A stretch of DNA of 64,000 nt, taken from the NCBI RefSeq assembly GCF_010015445.1, contig NC_053119.1, forward strand, positions 21,165,050 through 21,229,049, written 5' to 3'. This document shows positions 16,745-30,646 of the stretch, piece by piece. A model generated the notes under the pieces. The model was not told where the DNA came from. It was given only the letters and a program-made list of their open reading frames with translations, and made no database searches. Positions within the stretch are counted from its first letter, which is position 1, and each line of letters starts with the position of its first letter. Position numbers and translations under genes: made by a program. The stretch comes from Perca fluviatilis (lineage: Eukaryota; Chordata; Actinopteri; Perciformes; Percidae).

Positions 16745-18700
16745 GTTCAGTGCTAAAGAGTAAAAATGAAAGGAGGAAAAGAAGAGTGTTCCTGGTCAGA
16801 AAACATGTCGACTGCAGACGAACACAGACACAACTGAAAGAAAAGGCTGCATGAGCACTAATGGAAGCATGGTATCTAGATCCATTACAAAAAAAAGAAA
16901 AACCTTAAACAACACACTGACTGAGTTTGGTCCCACACATAATCTTTCTGCAGAGTTCACCTTGAAATGACAAGCGGACAGACACAAAAACACAGCAGCA
17001 ATACTTGCATTGTTTGGCGATGCTCCGAGCTGCGAGGTATAAATACCAACATGTAATCAGCATGGCAAAGTGAATGGATACCTAAGGTGTGTTCCCACAG
17101 AGCTGTGTCCCCCCTGCATCCACAACACCTCCCACAGTCAATGTTTGTGCAATCCAGACAGCTGAGGCAGGTATCCGGTCAGCTGCAGCGGTAGCACAGA
17201 GCACATGTGACTCAGGGCCGGCTCCTCTCCTCTCCCTCCACCCTCCTCTCCAAATGGAGGACGGAGCACTATAATCGGATGCTGAACTGGACTGACTGCA
17301 AACTGTTAAAGGAGTTACTGTAATCCCTTAACGCTGCCTCCATCTGCTGCACCTGAACTATAGAACCTTGCATCTAATAGGATGCCTCTAAAGAACAATA
17401 CCAAATTATTTTTTTATTTTACAAATGTTACCTGAATTCTCTCTCTGAGATAAGTGTGGTATATTACATTCTATTATTTTACAGTGATAATATTGCCACT
17501 GTTAAATAACAACATGCAGAAATCAGAATTATGTATGATGTAGTTGCCACTGAATTTTTAGCACACTGCACATGTGGGAATTATTTTTTACTTTATGCTG
17601 CAGACTATAGCTACTGTAAAACATGAGGCACGACATTGTCTCTCCAACTGTTGTATGTGCAAGAGATTACTGATTGAAATTAAACATGTTATTGTGAACC
17701 AAGACATCTGCAAAAAATAGCCATCACTCTCACTTTTATCCTCCATCTCTGAAGGAGGATCAAAGTCCCATTGAAAGTGCACTGTCCATTCAGTAGCCGT
17801 GAGTAAAACTGGATTGGAGGGTTAAAGCATGTAAACACGGTCGGTTAAAGAGCTGGCTTAGCCTGTAAGGTTACAGTGAGGACAGTAGGTTTCATGACTT
17901 TTAATTACGCAAAAACATGGTTGGTACCTGAAGGACCAAGGATCCATAGTATCAGAGAATTAGCCTTTTTGACATTTTAGACATGACCGCTGTTGTATAG
18001 CAACCTGTCGAATGTTGGTATGTGACTGAGGAAGTTAAGTCACCCTTGAAGTTAAACACAGACAGTGCACGGTGCAGATGACAGACAACACATTAAGCCC
18101 TTGAAAACTGCAGTTTCAGTATGACCACCATACTGCAGGGACAATACGTTGTGTAATTATGTTTTAACATGTGATAACATCCCTTTCATTTATCTGGGTA
18201 ATTATTTGATGAGCCACAAGGTCCCAGATAAAACTACATTTAAAGGAAATGACCTACAACAAAGATACTTTTCTTAAATGACTATGCTATAATCTATTTA
18301 TCTTTAGTACATCATTTCTTATTCTTGATTTCTTTTAGAAAGTGACTTTTAATGGTTCAGATGGTGGTTGTCTGAGAGTACCTGGAGATAAACAGTCAAA
18401 CTGGAAGCAGTCACAGCTAGTGATGAAAAATGTGTATGTAGATCTACTCTATGGTAGATAAATAGATAATAATTTGCAATTCTACGAAGCCTGAAAAGCA
18501 CAAAAACCTAAATTCTGCACAGAGAGCAGGAAGAGGACACTGAAAAAATGCAACTGTTGTCACTTTATAAAGAAACTTTTAGACAACATAACTTTCTCCA
18601 GTTAAGACACCACAAACAAAAACCAAAATCCAATCTACAGTACATGCCTCCTGCAGATATTTTAAATTTCCACATAACAAAGAAAGTCATGGCTGTTCAC

Positions 18701-18860
18701 CTGTTGTCTTGAGGGTCCAGGTACTCGGAGTGCAGGTCCTTGTCCTTTCTCCAACACTTCAGTAAGAGTCACCCTTGGTTTGGTGTACTGTGTGCCTGCT
18801 CCCCTTCCTGTTGTGCTGTCAGGCTGCAGCCTACTGGATTTAATTGACTAAGCCTCTCCA
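18701..18860 (-). other. ldhb: Possible noncoding first exon of ldhb
   Basis: On the minus strand the segment ends CCTCAAGACAACAG before GTGAACAGCC, a fair CAG/GTGA donor at 18700, which would pair with the acceptor just 5' of the ldhb ATG (at about 16763). Start and use are guesses. Confidence 0.25.
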
Positions 18861-20223
18861 TCCCCTACAAAGTCTCAGTTTGGCATTCCAAGGGTCACCT
18901 CACTCAGCTGGTACTTATTCACCAACAACAATGCACATTTCCTGTTAAATAATAAAGAAAAGAAAGCTACATAAAAAAGGTTGCACATACCACTTCACCA
19001 TTATAATGAACTTTATTTTTCATACCCAATGTTACACTTCATCTGGAGTTGCAAATAAGCTTCATAGCCTCTCTGCACTGATTAAGGTCAAGTTGGAGGC
19101 CCACTGCAGTGCTTTGGCCGAGCTCACATGAAAATGACTCCAGCACTTTAGAGCCAGGGAGCTGCTGGGGGCCTCTGAAAAGATGGTGTGTCTTTTTGGC
19201 AGTGTTACCACAGACAACAGGTTTCACTCATTTACTCATACTTAAATCTCAGCGTCTCGAGGACACTGACTGCTGAGATGCATGTCTAGAAAAGCACAGA
19301 CACCTCTGAGCCAGCAGGAGGAGAATCAATGTTAAAAGGACAACCACTGCAGGGAAAAACTGTACAATGAACAGACAAGACAGACATCTGGTTAGCTGTG
19401 ACAGGAAGCAATACTCAAGATAGCTTAGCCTCGTAATAAATACACATTGGCTACTAGTATTTGTTTACATGATCAGCCAGACATGTCCATCTCAGAATAT
19501 GAAAAAGTCCCTTACTAACCTGCAGACTAAAAGTTTAAAAACAGTTGTCCCCCACCCCAGTTATGCTTATTTGAAATTAGTAAGCCAACTTTACTGGCTG
19601 TACTCAGGAACTGCACAAAAATAGGACTATAATTGATTTGGGTCTCAATTTAGTGTCCGATGGCCTAAGTAGGATTTCAGAGGCTAGTCTGAATGCAAAA
19701 GAATACAGGAAACATCTTAATTTCACGTGTTAAAAACATTCATGCTGTAGGACCCCAGGTAAGGCCTGTGCAGCATCCGGGAATTTCCCAAGAAGGCCAC
19801 AGCAGTGTCTATGTGTGTGCTCTTTTAGTATTTAATGGAAAGACGTTGGAGATCTGGCACATTCACGTAAATCAGCTGTTCTTTGCTTTACGTGTGTGCA
19901 CTCAATCTCTCACTACATTGCAGGAGAGCAATGTGTGAGATAGAGAGATATAATAATTGGTGCTCTTGTGTGGATTAAGAAAAAAAGTTCTCATTTTTAA
20001 AAGGCACTGACTAAAGTTAAATAAGAGAGGGTATTCTGCCTTACTAGGCACAGCAGCCGCTGCCAATCTGGGCTGGTGTCCTGCGTTAGGAGATGCTTCT
20101 TCAACAGGAAGAACAGTGGGGTGCTGAAGGGACTTGGTCAAGCTGTCACATTACATAACTTAAACACATTCAGGTGCACAGAGGCAATGAAAATAGCAGG
20201 AAAAATAGCACGAAAAAAATATG

Positions 20224-20229
20224 TTTATT
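20224..20229 (-). promoter_or_regulatory. tmpo: Probable tmpo polyadenylation signal
   Basis: Minus-strand AATAAA (TTTATT on plus), about 1.8 kb past the tmpo stop. A further candidate lies at about 19012. Which is used cannot be told from sequence. Confidence 0.35.
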
Positions 20230-22006
20230 GAAACTCTTCTTCAAAGCTCCTCCACAGCTGACAAGCTACCTTCAAAACTTTAAACTTTTTTTTTTTAAAT
20301 CCTAAAAGATTGATTACTTGGGGAAATGGTTGGTAGCAACATATGTTGTGTAAATTTGTTAAAACATGCAAAAATACTGGTATTGCCCAGCCACCGCTAC
20401 AGAAGACAAAGAAAAATATCAGGTAACAGCCACGTTTATTTTATGATACACTGCCTACATTATCATAAATAAACAGATTAAAAATCCTTACCCACATAAC
20501 CCCTGGCATTTCTGTCCATTAGAGCTGCCTGATGATGAATCACTTGTGTTAAGTCAGCAAGGTTCAAATTAAGGTACAGTATCACTTTCATGTATTACAT
20601 ATTGCTTTGAAATGTTACCTTAAATGTGCTAAGAAAAGTTGAATACACCATTTTAGAAAAATATCAAAATAGAAAATAAGATGCCCCAGAAACCTTCCCA
20701 GCCCCAACATCACCTCCAGTGAATGCATCCTCCCTCCCAGCAGTTAAACGATCCCTTTGAGAGTCACATGCAGTCTCTTAATTGTGGTAATTTTCTCAGG
20801 CAGAAGTAGTCAAGAGTTCTTAAGGTAATACATTGATTTACTGTCCCAAAAAGGATTAACTTTCTTCATGTCTTCTTTGCAGATCTGCCATGTCTGGACA
20901 CATGCAGACAGTGAGGTGAGCTATGTGGGTGTACTGCAACAGCCAATCCTGCATATAGGACTGAAGGATTAAAAATCTAATAAAAACAAAACAAAAAAAG
21001 CACAACAGAGCACTACAACCCAAAGCATGTAAACTCAAACGGGCACACTGACAGGGCTGGAGAATCAATAACCTATGATCGAACACTGCGATTTTAGATT
21101 CCTGAAGGAGGAACTGCCAAGCAAGTGGTATATTGTCAATATTAAAAAAGCTGTTTCATTAAGAATTTTGTTTGTAAATTGATGAGGATGTTGATCCAAG
21201 ATTAATACATTTTCCTCTTCAATCCACCAACAGTAAAAATCATAACAATACAGTAACCAGAATTATAATTTTAGTCATAATCATAGAGCCCCATATACAA
21301 TGATTCAAGCAGTGATCAGCCACTGAAAAACGTTTTTATATCTCAACCTGAACGTGGGCGGATTTTCCTCATGCAGTGATGCGACCGGATTACACCATGT
21401 GTCTCCTCCCAGCACAGACCACATTAAAAAGTTGAATTGACCTGAGGACCATAGAAATAATTAATCACTACCTAACTCTATAGCTACAGAGCAAATTTTG
21501 AAATTCATACAGAAACACATGTAACATTCTGATATTAGTAATAGCACTGCTTTGTGCTTGAAAATGGGAGGGCACTATGTGCTAAAAGTGTCCAGGCACT
21601 TCACCATCAGAAAAACACCTGGCACAGAGAGTTATAAACTACAGTATGATTTTCAAAAACTACAACCATGCATGGATAAACTGGCCACTCCATTCAGCAC
21701 TCGTTTCTACATACACGGGTTAAATACACACAAAGACACAAACAATTCACAGATTAAAATCAACATTAAAATAGTCTCTTCTGACTGCCACAAAACAGTG
21801 TTATCCAGAAGCTACGGTTTCCTCTTGTGGTGGGAGGAAAGCTGGACTCCAGAGAGGAGAAAGTTTATCGTTCCAATTAAATCTTTAACGTTTGTCCAAC
21901 CCTGTGGGGCAAGAAGAGGTGAGCCAAGATTACTGCTTGAGTTGTGGTGTGCTGTGGCAGGCGGCAGGGAGGCGGTGGGGGCATTGCTAGAGACGGCTGA
22001 GGGTCT

Positions 22007-24182
22007 TTACTTGTCGGTGCCCGCTGTAGCACCGGCACTGCTGCCGATGCCCAGGTAGGTTGCTGCGTTGTTCACAACGCCCTGAAGGGGGACAATGACG
22101 CTGTCCAGGAGGCCTTTGAGGGTGTTGATGTTATCGGCACCCAGGTTCTGGTAGACATAGAAGAGAGAACCACCCACCACAACAAGGAGCAGGAGCTTGA
22201 GCAACATAGACAAGAAGCCTCGTCGGGCTGGCGCTTTGCTTGAAGAGACAGAGCTGCCCACTCTGGAGAAAGACTCAGAGTAAGAGTGGGTGTCAGTGTG
22301 AACGCTGTGCTGCACACGGGACTCATCCAGCCAGTATTCACTTGGTTTTAAAGGTCGACCAGCTGCCCCTCGGATCGGACGCCTGCAGGTCGCACTGATC
22401 GGGGAAACAACAAAACCAAACTTTCAGGCTAGACACAAAAAACATTTTGGTTAATATTCTGCAGTACTTGATTCATGTGTGTTACCTCATGCCTGTTGGT
22501 GTGCTTATTTCATTGGCAAGAATATCTTCAACAACACTATCGCTGGCCTTCTTAGGGGTTTCTTCAGTAATAATTTCATCCACCACCTGTCAGTGTAATA
22601 CAAAAACAATGTTAATACAAACTTAAAATATATTCCTATCAACAAGATTGGAAATTGCCATTTTGCCATTTCCAATCTTACCTTGGTATGCCGTCTGCTG
22701 CTGGTTCTGACGGTAACTGGAGCTTTCCCTCTGCTCCTCACAGGCTTCTCCACAACAGGAACTGGCTCTGGCTCAGGGGCAGCAATCTCCTCTGAAAAAC
22801 ACATTTAATGTTAGAACAGTCAAACATGGCAATATCAGTACAGTAGGGGGTGTTTTCCCCCAACATTAAACAGGGAAATTGCTGGATAACTTTGCTTAGT
22901 AAAAATAAAAAATAAAAACATATTTGAAGAACAGACTATAAGAAAACTGACATATTCAGGCCATGTTATTTGTCTTGGTAAGTAATGTGAACTTTAAAAA
23001 GCTCATGGGTAATGTGTAGTCAAGAGCTCACCATCTTCCTTGTCACTGTACTGGTCAGAATTTGTGTTGCCATTCTGGTTACTGTCTGCCTTGGGGAGAG
23101 CTGTGACGTCTGTAGGAGCTTCAGGTTCAGCTGGAGGCTGATCCAAAAGCTTCTGCAGCTTCTTCTCATACAATTTACGGGTGGTGGCTGAATAGAGGGA
23201 AAAAGGGGACACATACATTATAGGACTGCTTCAGGGACCAATATTTGCCAATATCTACTGGTCTATAAGCTGGTCAAAATTCTGTAAAAAAACAAACTTA
23301 AAAGGATTCTTACCAAAAATATTTGTTGGCAAACAGTTATTAGATTTTAAAACTAAATAATTATTAGTGGTTTTGGCCTCAAACATTCACTTTAGGTTGG
23401 GCTATAGTTTGAAACCCAATAAATTGCCAGATTTGTTATTTGGGTTATGACTGGAACATAACCAGATTTGTGAAGCTAATTTGGATAAACTGGTCAAAAC
23501 ACAACGACAAAGTACATGCATTTGTGAATTGGTTTTGATACGTTGTCTTCATAAGTGATAAATTAGTTAATAATGCCAAAACATATATTCCTAATCTAAT
23601 TTATTTGCATCTTTGAACAATTTAAATCTAATCGTATTTCTAATGTTGGATACGTTCTTTTCTCAAAAGTCTGAAAAAGGCCTCCAAGGACTCACCAACA
23701 ATGGGTCCTGAGTCCACACCATGTTTGGCCAGCTGCTGTTTTAAATCTTCATCAGTGAGATCTGTCACCTCCACTTCCTCTGTGCGAGGCTTGTCTGTCT
23801 TTTTGGTAGCTTTCTGCAAAAAAAATAAATAGAAATAAAATAAAAATTACAAATCATACAACAAGTGACTCCCACGCGTTCCATCAATACATACAGACGA
23901 CCACAGCCACACATCACAGTTAACCACAAATAATTAACCAAAACTTACTCTTCCAGATCGACTTTTGTTGGACACCACGGGAGCAGGTAACTCTTCATCG
24001 CTGGAGAAGGTGTCTGCAGGCGGGCTCTTCTTATTATTCAGTATGGTTAAGTTTTTCAGATACAGCTGCACATACACTTCTTTTTTATGCTCTCCGCTGG
24101 GAAGTGGCACATTGTTGACTGTGAGCTCATTCTTCAGTTTATCTTTCGTGAGAACCGACGGATCTTCGAGAAATTCTGCCAT
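22007..24182 (-). CDS. tmpo: Thymopoietin / lamina-associated polypeptide 2, membrane-anchored isoform
   Basis: Inner nuclear membrane protein that binds DNA/BAF, chromatin and lamins. Six coding exons: 23949-24182, 23696-23813, 23032-23187, 22682-22791, 22486-22586 and 22007-22394; 1107 nt, 368 aa, all GT-AG. Residues 1-50 ([20 protein letters not shown]...) form the LEM-like, DNA-binding domain. Residues about 94-133 ([20 protein letters not shown]...[15 protein letters not shown]) are the LEM domain that binds BAF. The middle is acidic and Ser/Pro-rich, with basic [17 protein letters not shown] before the exon 4 donor. [20 protein letters not shown] (about 245-264) is the conserved block before the membrane span at about 301-325. 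A short lumenal tail ends GTDK. This is the beta/gamma-type product; no exon like the mammalian alpha-specific one is seen in the introns. The promoter side is CpG-containing with CCAAT boxes. Identification is secure. Confidence 0.95.
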
Positions 24183-24640
24183 GCTTAACTTTATTTTAGC
24201 TATCGTTCACTCAGCAGCTACAAACAACAACACCGGGAACGTGACTGAATAGCGCTGTTGTCAAACAAGACTGGCGCCTAATCGCCGCCAATTTAGCTAG
24301 CAGTACAGAAGTGGTTTACCAAATAAATGCACAGTTTTACTTTTTAGCCTGATGGCTAAAATATTGACAGGTAGCTTTGATTTTTCGCAAATAGATACGC
24401 ACGTGTGCTTTTAACGGAAACAATGCAAACAATCTGAATTAACTAGCTGTAATGTGGTTGAATTAGCTTAGCTTCAAACCGGTCCACTTGCTTCTGTCTG
24501 TCCGCGTTCGAAACAGGGCCAAACAACAACCAGCCCCGCTATTGGATGGAATACCCCAGTAAGCTCCGCTCTGATTGGCTTGCTATGAATGGAACGCTCG
24601 CAGGCCGCCGCCACAAAGAAACAGCAGGCCGTGTGTTTCT
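24183..24640 (-). promoter_or_regulatory. tmpo: tmpo promoter region
   Basis: CpG-richer than its surroundings. It has two ATTGG boxes on the plus strand (24541-24545, 24574-24578; CCAAT on the gene strand), as in cell-cycle NF-Y promoters, and an E2F-like GGCGCC at 24273-24278. No TATA box is evident at a suitable distance. The start site is not determined. Confidence 0.5.
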
Positions 24641-27600
24641 GATTACGGCTTTGTATTAATCCTGCACGCGATATTTACACTATTGCTTGAATTTACAAGC
24701 GTTATTGATATTATTGTTTTAAATAAGTAGACAAATGCTAGTTTAAATAATTAATTTAAGTCGCATTGAGTGATGAGAGAACAATGTTAATGGCGATGTA
24801 ATAGCAATGTCTGTTACTCGCGTATATACAGTTCTCTTAATGCATCCATGGTATTACAACGGCAGTTTCAGTCTGTGTAGCATGTTTGTAGCATGAATTA
24901 ATGGTTAATAACGGTTAGCAGTTAATAGCAATAACTACAGTGTCACCAATGGTTTTCATATTAGCCTACATAATGTGGCAGAGTGTGAATGTTAAGCTAT
25001 TTAGATGAAGTCTGCCTCTGTAACAGAAGAGGGCAGCATGAGCCACATTATTAAAAAAAACATGGGTTTATTTTATGTTTCATTTTGTTTAACATTGCGC
25101 TGATTTGGTTTCTCTGAGATTTTTCGTGAGGCTGTTCCAGAGTTGAGAAGCAACAACAGCATCAGCACAATAACAATTCGTTTTCAACCTTGACCTGGTA
25201 GCAGGTAGATGTGTCTGCACAGAAGTGGTCAGACACTCTTATATGTCAAGATTAAATTGATAAAATCAAGGACACGAGGAGGTAACACAATAATCACTTT
25301 CTTCCAGTCTCCCTCAACACACACACAAACTGCACCTTCTCCAATGTGAGGATTTGCTGCTTCTGTCAGTTTTATATTATTAAAAATTGAATATCTTTGG
25401 ATTTTAGACACTTTTGGACAAAACAAGACATTTAAGAAAATGTCAACTTGGAGCCTGAAAAACTGATTTGAAATTTCTTTTCACCTTATTGAATCGCTGA
25501 ACATATGAGATGTGGGTAGCAGTTCAGAGGTCTGGAGCCAAGCAAATAATTGACAAAGGAATCAATAATGAAATAATCGCAAGTTGCAGCCCTACACTCG
25601 CACACAGACATGGCAGTGTTTGACCACCTCTTGCCTTTCTTGGGTCGACATGCTGGTCTCTAACCCTGTGGTGAGGCCTCCTGCTGTGGGGACAGTGGTT
25701 TGAGGTGGCACCGTGGCTCCCCACCTGTCCTTCAGACTGGCCTCTCTGGGGCTTTTTGGGATGCTGCTATAAAAACCAAGCAATTGATCCCCACCTCAGC
25801 TCCAAACCACACTAAAATACAGCACTTCAAGTATAGTTCAGCTTTTCCATAGTGCATTTGCCAATGGAGTGTAAGCATAAAAAATGTTGAGCCCTTGAGA
25901 AACACCTCTTAAGCTTTCTATGTATGTAATTTATACAGAAAATAAGGCATGGGCCAAGAATCATAGAGAGTGCCTCTTTAAGCATAACAGTCATGGCCTC
26001 TGAAAATTGATCAAAGCCCACGCTTTAATCGTCAACATTCACATTTTCAGAATGAGTTCATCTAAAATGGAACTGCTCCACTTGATGTTGAACAGTCAGT
26101 TTAATCGACGCCATTTCTTGACAGATGATTGTGAAATAAATCTAGAGAACAAATGAAACAACTGGCAAAGACAAAAAGTAATTTATGCAAAAATAAAGGC
26201 CTGAGTGCTGTTACTTAAAGAAAGTTCTGTTGAATTACTAAAAGTTATATAGTGTTTAGAAAAGACGGCATGTGTCAACCTAAAACATCCATGTTCTAAA
26301 AGTAGATTTCTGTTCACTTAGAAAAATGTTGAACACAGACTTCTTGGTCGCGTTTATCTTGGATTTTAAACATTTCTAAATCCCAATTGAGCCAACCACA
26401 GAAGTAGCTTAGGAAAAGTCAACCTTTACCACCCAGAGGATGTCTTATCCAATTCCACTGACATAACAAAACACATACTTACTGTAGTTATACCTAGTTA
26501 TGAAATTTCAGCACAATGTATGATCACAGCCCTCATCACCTCATGGGCACACATCTGTTGATTGGTCCATATTTACAAAATAAATAACCAGTCAGCTGTA
26601 TATATAATTTCTTTTATAAAAGTGTATTTTCACACTTAAGTTTTTTACATTACCAGAGCATTTTGTTGTACCATCCAAAACTAAAAAAAAGGTGAGTTTT
26701 CCTTCACTAATCTATCACAACAATCTCTAATCCTCAGAGGATGTTATTACGCAGTGCCAAACTAATTAAGATCAAGTCCTGGGCAGTATCCTGTGCAAAA
26801 AGGAGGGGTGGATGTAGGCAGCGGAAGCAGTGCATTTAACAGGAGCTGAGATTTGTGTGTCCTGGCCTAGGAACAGCCATCTAGTGGTGCTCATACATTA
26901 TATTTTCATCTGTTGACAATCCAAACTCTACTTAAAGGACACATGCTTAGTTGTAGACATTTCTGTCAGAAGGAAAAATGAGACTCCCTCTCTGGCCCTT
27001 GTTGATGCCCATTTGGCCACCTGCCTGTTTGTATATAAGTACTCCATATATTTGCATTACTATTATGATTTGGGCTTTTCCCGTTTTATTTGGCCATTGA
27101 GTACAGAGACACACTTCCTCATGTCCTCACTGAACTTATTAAACGCGCAAACATTACTGTGTGTAAACTTTCATGTAGTGAATGAAGAATTTCTATTAAG
27201 TCTCCACAGTGAGGCAGCCATGGGATGCAATGTTGGATCATCGGGAGGAAAACTTAATGTAGGTCATCCATCTCCTCAAAATGTAATGCACTGACATAAA
27301 AGGATCAAGACAAATTTGATCTGTTAGAGCCACTGAAAGTGCCTCTTCTGCCACTGCAAATGCACTATGGAACGTCACTGATGTAGAACTTTTCAAGATC
27401 ATGGATCCTGTGTGCATAGCTAAAGCTGCTATAATCAACAATTTCAATATTAACAATGAATCAAATGATTATGTGTTATGTGAAAGGGGTCACTCGTAGT
27501 TACAAATCCACAGAGAATTATCAACCACAATAGGCAGCTGTTGTCAGTGAAACAGCTCTAAAAACTCACTGTACACTATCTAGTCAGCACCAAACAGCAC

Positions 27601-30328
27601 ACAGACAAAGTTAGCGAGAAGCTGGTGAGCAAAGTGGAACATTTAGCCAGATATTTCCCTCAGGAGTTAAAAAGAGTGACTAGACTAGACTTTAATTCAT
27701 CCGGTGGCCAGAAACACAACTCCAAATCAATGCTAATGTTGCTCCATATCTTCCCCAAATAAACTTTATAAGGTGATGTTAAAGTTGTGTTTTTAAGCTT
27801 GTTTCTGCTGCACCAAAGTGGCCAAATGATCAGTTAATGCAAGGAGAACATGTGCTAGTGAGCTGCACAATCATCAGCCTTGCCCAAAAAGAAATGTATC
27901 CAATGTTCCTGAGCGTAGACCTGGCTGCCCCATGACTAGGGATTCAAGAACATTCCAACATTACACTAAGGGAATTTGTTTCAGCCAACACAACCAGCAA
28001 AGTGACAATGATACGCAGTGCAATATAGTGTCAAAACACTGTAAAGATACTTTAACATTTTAGAAACCACATATTTGACTTTACCCAAGGTTCATCACCA
28101 GGTTGGCCTTTTTTTAACGTGCCTGACATGGCTGAACCGAAAGGCCGGTGGCTCGCGACTAAAAGAGAGTGCAACCTTACACAGGTGACTGCCAGACTCT
28201 TGAGTTAACAGGAAAGAAATATTTCCGTGCTTAACTTGGCTGAAGTTTTCAACAGACCTGCCTCTGCTTAGTTTTTCTGTCCGCATGGCTGAACACTGGT
28301 ACCAGACCAGTATGGGAAGCGCCAAAGACTTCTCAAAAGCCTCCTGTGATGTGTCGGCTGTGACACCACCATGCCCCTCGACTGTTTCCTCTCTTTCTCA
28401 GATGCCTGGGCTCTGAGCTCACAGGCCCTCACTCAAGCAAGGAGTCACCGTTCGGGAGTGTTATCATTAACCGTACCTAATGAATGAAAAGTAGACAATC
28501 AACAGAGACTCAGTGGCACTCCTGGGTGCAAGTGCCAGATCAGGGAACATGCCAACAGCTTAGTGCATTCAGCATTTTATTGCAATCGTTGGCAGGACTC
28601 AAGCTCAATTTTCAATTAAGTACCAAAAAAGAAGAGCTCTTTGGGGACCTTTGTGTGAGGTGCTTCCATAAACTGACATGACTGTGTTTGTAATTTCCTT
28701 ACTGGTGGATTTTAGGTCCTTCTGGTGTCAAGTTATTTTAAGTAATAGCTCTCAGCTCTGTCTCTACTGCAGCCAGGACACATTCCCAAAAACCTGGTAC
28801 TTCAAGCTGATATGATCTTATTTATTTAATCTTGAAAACTGAAACTTTTAGGCCTCATAGTGCCTTGGACTGCGACTGCTCTTTAGCTGGATCTACATCA
28901 GAACTATTTGGTCAGTGGACTAGTAGGTGCACTATGTGGAAAAAAGCACTTGTCGTCTTGTTTACTGTCGTTCCAGGAGGTAGTCTGGATGGTTCGGCTC
29001 TTGTAGCAACTCATAGTTTTGGGTAGTAAAACGCTGGGGGCCTATCGATGCTCTGAAGCCTCACAGCGTGGTTAATCCGTGCCAGCGGTGAAGGACAAAT
29101 GTGCCAAAGTCTGCTGGGTTTGGCTCTTTTCTCACCCCCTGGCTTCCAACACCGATGTATCCAGCTGAGGTACAATAATTTGACACCTTTTAAGCAGCTG
29201 GGCCCTTTAGCGTGACAACCGCTGCTTTGTTTTATATTCCTGCATATTTTGAATGTAATCAAAAATTACAGTCAGCAACATCTAAACTGTGTTTTTATCC
29301 ACTTTGGACTTTTGCCCCTCCACACCCCCTTCAATCTCCTTTATCCCTGCCTTCCCTATGTGGGATTTAACGTACACTTTGTGGTAACCTTGCTAAGTTA
29401 TCAATTTTTTTCTATGTTCTCTCACACTGAATAAAGGCTTGTTTCTCTGCGCCTGCTTGTTACGACTTCAAGGACAGCTCCCTCCATCTGGCATTAAGTA
29501 TTCCTGGTGCCAGTGTCGGGTTAACTGACACTCCTGCACTTAAACTAATGGCAGCGAGCAGTCATCTCCCATGAGGTGCTCACCTTGGAAAAAATCACCC
29601 AGCTCCCTCATCCTCAATCATAGTGGTGCTCTCGCCACCCACTGAATGAAACCATGGGCATGAAAAGAGGGATTGTTTCACTATTCAGGCATATATGAGG
29701 GCAAATGAAAACATGTAATACGCATGTCCTGTCTTGGATTTGCCCTCCTCCTGAGTTCAATGAGACGTAGAGAAGTGGGAAGAGTAGAACAGCACGCAAA
29801 CAGAAAAAGACAGAGTCAGCAAATTGTCAAAAAGTCACTTTCATTAGGAAGGAAACAGGCAACCTCATTTCTTTAGAAAATTAAGCAGAAATAGTCAAGT
29901 ATTTACATTCAGATACTTAAAATAATAGTTATGAGAAACTAGATTCAGGACTATCAAAGGGATCTTGTAAAGTTAGTGTGTGGACAATTTTTCTATTACT
30001 GTATATTCCTATTTTCTTCCTACATCTGCACTTTAAATCTTATTTGAGCTTTTCACGACATCAGGCTCCACACACCCCTTACAGACTCACTAGTCTATTG
30101 TTAATTAGAGTGAAAAGATCAGAAGAAAGTGTCAATTTAAATTTATATCTAGGCTAAGAAATGAGGTACATTGGCGGTGTGACGTGTTTCTATTTTTCAC
30201 ATATTGCTTTTGTCGCCTCTCTACGCTGCTGGTTAGCTGTAATGATAACAATGTCTCTTCTTGGATTTCCCAGGACCTGTCTTCTTATTTGACCAGATTT
30301 GACCAAGGACGCTGTCCTTTGGAGATAG
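24641..30328. other. Intergenic, repeat-bearing
   Basis: No supported exon. It holds a dispersed repeat at 25330-25600 and otherwise unique-looking AT-rich DNA. Short open frames on both strands show no domain, signal peptide or splice framework. Confidence 0.6.
25330..25600 (-). repeat. TAGGGCTG-type dispersed repeat
   Basis: Read on the minus strand it begins TAGGGCTGCAACTTGCG (25579-25595). The plus strand contains CAATGTGAGGATTTGCTGCT, a module also present at about 44013-44032. Confidence 0.6.
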
Positions 30329-30374
30329 ACTATTTCCATCCTTGGTAAGCTGTTAACACAAATATCTTTTACAG

Positions 30375-30646
30375 GTGAGACCAGGGCAAAGAGAAGCACC
30401 TCTCAGACCACAGGAGTGCAGCATCACTACCCGTCCTCCTCTGAACCCCCTTCTCAATGGAAACCTAAACAGCTTTTTAAGAATGAAGAGGTTTTTCAGT
30501 TTGTTGCTAAATATAGGCCAGCCCGGTGGGAGGTGGCAGGTTCCAGAGCCATTTTCAACAAAGATGAGCCCCAGGTCCTGCCCAGGGCCCAGCGGGTGGT
30601 GACTGCCGGTGGTCCGCCTTTCTCTTATGCACCGGCTCTTAAGTAA
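30375..30646 (+). CDS. Candidate terminal coding exon of an unidentified gene
   Basis: I do not recognise this product. After an acceptor-like ATATCTTTTACAG (ends 30374) a frame stays open for 90 codons to a TAA at 30644-30646; without splicing the frame opens at 30329. Locally GC-rich, its composition looks protein-like: Ser/Pro-rich start (QHHYPSSSEPPSQWKPKQLF), a charged/aromatic middle (VFQFVAKYRPARWEVAGSRA) and a basic, proline-containing end (PFSYAPALK). No signal peptide or membrane span. The antisense frame is also open but Cys/Leu/Arg-rich and less plausible. No upstream exons were found, so it could be the last exon of a diverged gene, a gene remnant or chance. CAG/GTGAGA at the start could also be read as a donor, which weakens the case. 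Confidence 0.35.

Larger units (their letters stand above)
16745..22006. other. ldhb 5' flank/intron and tmpo 3' UTR
   Basis: No coding exon seen. From 16745 to about 18850 this is probably the ldhb first intron and promoter. The tmpo 3' UTR probably runs from 22006 down to a minus-strand AATAAA at 20224-20229 (about 1.8 kb). The remainder (about 18860-20220) shows nothing I can assign. An open frame on the plus strand at 21552-22058 lies antisense to the tmpo 3' UTR and last exon, with no protein-like features. Confidence 0.55.

Noticed and set aside
21552..22058. 168-codon plus-strand open frame
   Set aside because: It runs antisense to the tmpo 3' UTR and last coding exon and has no domain or splice context.
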